From UBA974 sp002292405 (GTDB lineage Bacteria; Bacteroidota; Bacteroidia; Flavobacteriales_D; Sanyastnellaceae), in the NCBI GenBank assembly GCA_943842425.1, contig CALTBR010000003.1, positions 124,001 to 188,000 of the forward strand: a DNA stretch of 64,000 nt, written 5' to 3'. The first letter of the stretch is position 1. Each line of letters starts with the position of its first letter. Made by a program: the position numbers and the translations under genes. The notes below the pieces were generated by a model that was not told the DNA's origin, ran no database searches, and saw only the letters and a program-made list of their open reading frames with translations. Of the stretch, positions 60,715 to 64,000 are shown piece by piece.

Positions 60715-62706
60715 CTAAGTGTCAATATTCGCGTACTTGGCGTTTTCCTCAATAAATGCTCTACGTGGGGGCACCTCGTCGCCCATTAACATTGAGAAAA
60801 CGTGGTCAGCTGAAGCGGCATTATTGATGGTTACTTGACGAAGGGTCCTTTCTTCAGGATTCATTGTAGTAGACCAAAGCTGTTCAGCATTCATCTCTCC
60901 AAGTCCCTTGTATCTCTGTATGCCAATACCGCTATCAGTTCCTGAATTACCTCTGAATTCATCTATAAAGTTGTCTCTTTCATCATCGTTCCAAGCATAC
61001 CTCTGCTGTTTACCTTTCTTAACTAAGTATAATGGTGGAGTGGCGATGTAAACATATCCATTTTCTATAAGTTCCTTCATATGTCGGAAGAAGAATGTAA
61101 GGATGAGGGTTTCAATGTGGCTACCATCGACATCCGCATCACACATGATAACTACCTTGTGGTAGCGAAGTTTTTCGATATTCAGAGCCCTTTCATCTTC
61201 ATCAGTTCCTAGTCGTACTCCGAGAGCTGTATAGATATTCTTGATCTCTTCATTCTCAAACACCTTGTGGTGCATCGCTTTTTCCACGTTTAAGATTTTA
61301 CCCCTAAGAGGCATAATAGCTTGGAAGTGCCGATTACGACCCTGCTTAGCAGTTCCACCCGCAGAGTCTCCCTCAACGAGGAAGATCTCACAAAGCGCTG
61401 GATCTTTCTCAGAACAATCTGCAAGTTTGCCAGGAAGTCCCGACCCACTCATGACAGTTTTACGCTGCACCATCTCCCTAGCTTTACGAGCTGCATGGCG
61501 TGCTTGAGCTGCAAGAATCACTTTCTGTACAATAATTCGTGCGTCATTGGGATGCTCTTCGAGATACGCCTCGAGAATTTCGCTTACAGACTGAGATACT
61601 GGGGCTGAAACTTCTGCATTACCAAGCTTGGTTTTCGTTTGACCTTGGAACTGAGGCTCAGCTACCTTCACTGAAATAACTGCTGTTAAGCCTTCACGGA
61701 AATCATCACCGCTAATTTCAAACTTTAATTTACTGAGCATTCCTGACCCTTCTGCATACTTCTTTAAAGTATTTGTGAGCCCGCGACGGAATCCCGTAAG
61801 ATGCGTACCACCTTCGTAGGTGTTTATGTTGTTTACGTATGAAAATAGATTCTCAGAGTAAGAAGTGTTGTAAGTCATAGCAACCTCCACAGGAATGCCT
61901 GATTTTTCACCCCTCATGTGGATTACGTCAGCAATTAATGTTTCACGGGTGCTATCGATGTACTCAACGAAATCTCTTAATCCATTCTCAGAGTAAAACA
62001 CCTCAGTCTTGAACACTCCTTCTTGAGGCTCATCGCCCTCAGCAGGCTCAGCAAGTTCTCTTTCGTCTGTTAGAGTAACTGTAATCCCTTGGTTTAAGAA
62101 ACTTAGCTCACGCATTCTGTCTGCAATCGTTTCGTAGCTGTATTCGAGAACTTCGAAGATATCAGGGTCAGGTTGGAACTCTATGATGGTCCCATTGCTT
62201 GTTGATGTGCCACACTCTCTTACGGGATATTCTGTAACTCCTTGCTTGTACTGTTGCTCGTAGGCCTTGCCATCGCGATGAACTTCAGCTCTAAGATGAA
62301 TAGATAGAGCGTTAACACATGATACACCCACTCCGTGAAGTCCACCAGACACTTTATATGAATCCTTGTCAAATTTACCGCCGGCACCAATCTTAGTCAT
62401 CACAACTTGAAGAGCAGAGACGCCTTCCTTTTCATGTATTCCTACAGGAATTCCACGACCATTATCTTTTACTTTAATGCCGTTGTCCTTTGTAATCCAA
62501 ACATCGATTCTGTCGCAATGACCAGCTAATGCTTCATCGATAGAGTTGTCAACTACTTCATATACTAGGTGGTGTAGCCCTCTTACGTTTACATCTCCTA
62601 TGTACATTGACGGACGCATGCGCACGTGCTCCATTCCCTCAAGAGCCATGATTTGGTCTGCGTTGTACACAGACTCAGCGCCTGATTTTTTCTTCTCTTC
62701 TGACAT
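60715..62706 (-). CDS. gyrB: DNA gyrase subunit B
   Basis: The 663-residue protein has the GHKL ATPase domain ('LVYEVVDNSIDEALAGHCDRIDVW', 'DNGRGIPVGIHEKEGVSALQVVM', 'KVSGGLHGVGVSCVNALS'), the transducer domain, and a Toprim domain with 'LCEIFLVEGDSAGGTAKQGRNR' and 'IMCDADVDGSHIETLILTFFF'. The C-terminal 'GIQRYKGLGEMNAEQLW' is conserved. It supplies ATP hydrolysis for negative supercoiling with GyrA. ParE is a possible alternative, but length and motif match favour GyrB. The 199-bp upstream region shows no clear promoter box to me. Confidence 0.93.
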   Translation of the reverse strand: MSEEKKKSGAESVYNADQIMALEGMEHVRMRPSMYIGDVNVRGLHHLVYEVVDNSIDEALAGHCDRIDVWITKDNGIKVKDNGRGIPVGIHEKEGVSALQVVMTKIGAGGKFDKDSYKVSGGLHGVGVSCVNALSIHLRAEVHRDGKAYEQQYKQGVTEYPVRECGTSTSNGTIIEFQPDPDIFEVLEYSYETIADRMRELSFLNQGITVTLTDERELAEPAEGDEPQEGVFKTEVFYSENGLRDFVEYIDSTRETLIADVIHMRGEKSGIPVEVAMTYNTSYSENLFSYVNNINTYEGGTHLTGFRRGLTNTLKKYAEGSGMLSKLKFEISGDDFREGLTAVISVKVAEPQFQGQTKTKLGNAEVSAPVSQSVSEILEAYLEEHPNDARIIVQKVILAAQARHAARKAREMVQRKTVMSGSGLPGKLADCSEKDPALCEIFLVEGDSAGGTAKQGRNRHFQAIMPLRGKILNVEKAMHHKVFENEEIKNIYTALGVRLGTDEDERALNIEKLRYHKVVIMCDADVDGSHIETLILTFFFRHMKELIENGYVYIATPPLYLVKKGKQQRYAWNDDERDNFIDEFRGNSGTDSGIGIQRYKGLGEMNAEQLWSTTMNPEERTLRQVTINNAASADHVFSMLMGDEVPPRRAFIEENAKYANIDT

Positions 62707-62905
62707 ATTTTTAAGTCTTGTTTCTAGGCTTTAAAAATACTAGAATTGTGATGAAAATCAGCCAGAAATTTGGGCGTAAATCAGTTTTTTTTACAACGAA
62801 ATGAAAGGTTATTCACATATTAGGAGTGGATTGGCTAAATGTACTACCCTATCTAAGGTTTATCCTTAATTCACGATCGAATAATGCCTCAATATTTACG
62901 CGAAA

Positions 62906-64000
62906 TTAAAAAGCATAACTGCCTCCTAAAAGCGCCTGAATTCCCTGAACCGGATAACCTACCCAATGTCGGTAGGATGAGTTGGTTAAATTACTGCATT
63001 TAACCCAAACAGATGTTCTTGAATTGTATCGATACTCCATTCCGATATTTGCATCAAGATAAGATGGAAGTTTAACGTTGTAGTAATTAATATCACCGTC
63101 TTGCATAAAAGGTATAGCATCTTGCCCTGGAGACAATTGAGAAACAGATGAGCGCCTTCCTGAAAAGGTAACGGAAGCATCAACAAATAATTTGTCAATT
63201 AAAGAATAGTTGAAATCCATAGTCCACTTTGTGTTTGGTAGATTCCAAGCAGCATCTTGACCATTATCATCGTAATCATATATCGCTCCTGTTAATCTAA
63301 TGTCAAGGTTTTTACTTAGATTAAGAGAAAGGTGCCCGCCCACAGATCTTACTTTTAAAGTGTCGTAAAACTCTGTGAAACGAGATCCCGTAGCATCTAA
63401 TAAGACGTTGTTTCCAAAGTAAAGGTAATCTTCATACTTGGTGCTTGAAGCATTTATTTGAAAGCTAATTGCTTTTGTTAATGTACCTCGCATCCCAATC
63501 TTTAAGTCATTGGAACGACTCGTAGTTCGCATGTCTGATTCAGCTGATGCATAATAAAACGGGTTTTTATCAACAATTGTCGCAAACCGGTTTTGTTCTA
63601 ATCCTCCATCAAAACTTATGTAAGGGATGAATACATCACGGAGAACCCGAATAGATGCTTCAACCTTGGGGTAGAATTTGAAAGTCGATCCAGATCCATT
63701 TCTGCTTTGGGCATCAGCATCAACCCACAAACCTGCACCAGCAGTAACTGTGAGCGGCCCCCTGTAGGATGTCGCAGTTGGAATAAGACTTACGATAGCT
63801 GCGTCTGTCTTAAGGGTGTCGGGGTTGTTCAACCCCATTACTATCCTATCGAAGTTCATAGATCCCGACAAGGAGAATCTCTCATTTCCCACAAATTTAC
63901 CAGCTTCAAACGAACCGTCGAAATTGTTTTCAATGGTTCCTGTTAAATCTCTCAATTGAGTCCAACCAATTTCTATCACATGATTTAATGTAGTGCTATC
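62906..64000 (-). CDS. Outer-membrane beta-barrel receptor, C-terminal part (partial at right edge)
   Basis: The frame stays open to 64000, so the N-terminus is outside the window; a GTG at 63979 is not a credible start. The 360 or so residues are alternating beta strands ('LDIRLTGAIYDYDDNG', 'LFVDASVTFSGRRSSV', 'DANIGMEYRYNSRTSVWVKCSNL') and end in '..ALLGGSYAF' with the C-terminal Phe needed for insertion. The strand spacing fits a TonB-dependent-receptor or similar barrel. Ligand and plug domain are not visible. Confidence 0.75.
   Translation of the reverse strand, partial: DSTTLNHVIEIGWTQLRDLTGTIENNFDGSFEAGKFVGNERFSLSGSMNFDRIVMGLNNPDTLKTDAAIVSLIPTATSYRGPLTVTAGAGLWVDADAQSRNGSGSTFKFYPKVEASIRVLRDVFIPYISFDGGLEQNRFATIVDKNPFYYASAESDMRTTSRSNDLKIGMRGTLTKAISFQINASSTKYEDYLYFGNNVLLDATGSRFTEFYDTLKVRSVGGHLSLNLSKNLDIRLTGAIYDYDDNGQDAAWNLPNTKWTMDFNYSLIDKLFVDASVTFSGRRSSVSQLSPGQDAIPFMQDGDINYYNVKLPSYLDANIGMEYRYNSRTSVWVKCSNLTNSSYRHWVGYPVQGIQALLGGSYAF

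Noticed and set aside
62854..62868. TAAGG-TTTAT-CCTTA hairpin between gyrB and the right-edge receptor gene
   Set aside because: The 5-bp AT-rich stem has no T tract; it is too weak to call a terminator.

Overview
The window looks like a chromosomal segment of a marine-type member of the Bacteroidota, probably order Flavobacteriales. The evidence is the bamD - omega - coaBC - DUF4835 - recN gene order, -7 promoter elements of the Bacteroidota type (TAnnTTTG, here often TACCTTYG or TATCTTYG), CarboxypepD_reg-type TonB-dependent receptors, a type IX-secretion-like C-terminus, serine-palmitoyltransferase-like and menaquinone-type genes, and cysteine-rich 'GCTDxxACNYNP..DDGSC' repeat proteins. 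No rRNA, tRNA, IS element, prophage or CRISPR array was recognised. No gap between genes exceeds about 260 bases.

Layout. 1-5340: the end of a giant secreted repeat protein. It has HYR-like 77-residue repeats, then cysteine-rich repeats, then two dockerin-like EF-hands, with a frameshift near 324. 5504-6721: a secreted propeller-like protein. 6683-10661 (minus): a UbiA prenyltransferase, a Tat-exported N-terminal-nucleophile asparaginase and dnaK. 10788-16022: a Gfo/Idh/MocA dehydrogenase, a FemAB-like acyltransferase, a TPR protein and a TonB-dependent receptor. 16048-21140 (minus): recN, DUF4835, coaBC, omega subunit and bamD, one operon. 21268-25055 (plus): a sphingolipid-type aminotransferase, truA and an MsbA-like ABC exporter. 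25019-29167: the phenylacetyl-CoA epoxidase genes, paaI-D-C-B-A facing paaE. 29169-35144: an ABC-F ATPase, a small outer-membrane protein, an ElaA-like GNAT, pyrG and an AI-2E-type permease. 35202-37286: sixA facing a DtxR/MntR regulator and a ZIP transporter. 37292-47103: mpl, an EI24 membrane protein, aroA, menG, a TrkH/KtrB transporter, a heptose kinase, an aspartate aminotransferase and a sodium symporter. 47168-53922: recR, a GT2 fused to a degenerate sugar-transferase module, a 2-oxoacid dehydrogenase E2, an exonuclease and two more glycosyltransferases. 53919-62706: ftsE, an M16 peptidase pair, hutH, an ICMT-like methyltransferase and gyrB. 62906-64000: an outer-membrane receptor that runs off the right edge.

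Most of the window is ordinary core genome. The parts that merit a second look are: (1) a perfect FNR-type palindrome between paaA and paaE, about 40 and 44 bases upstream of predicted leaderless start points; (2) the recurring -7 element only 4-8 bases before start codons; (3) the repeat protein with near-identical internal copies and a chimeric frameshift; (4) the GT2/sugar-transferase fusion with a leftover duplicate of its own C-terminus downstream; (5) a bidirectional terminator inside two overlapping convergent genes; (6) possible operators at dnaK and at the DtxR gene. All functional calls are from reading the sequence and from family knowledge. No database search was run.
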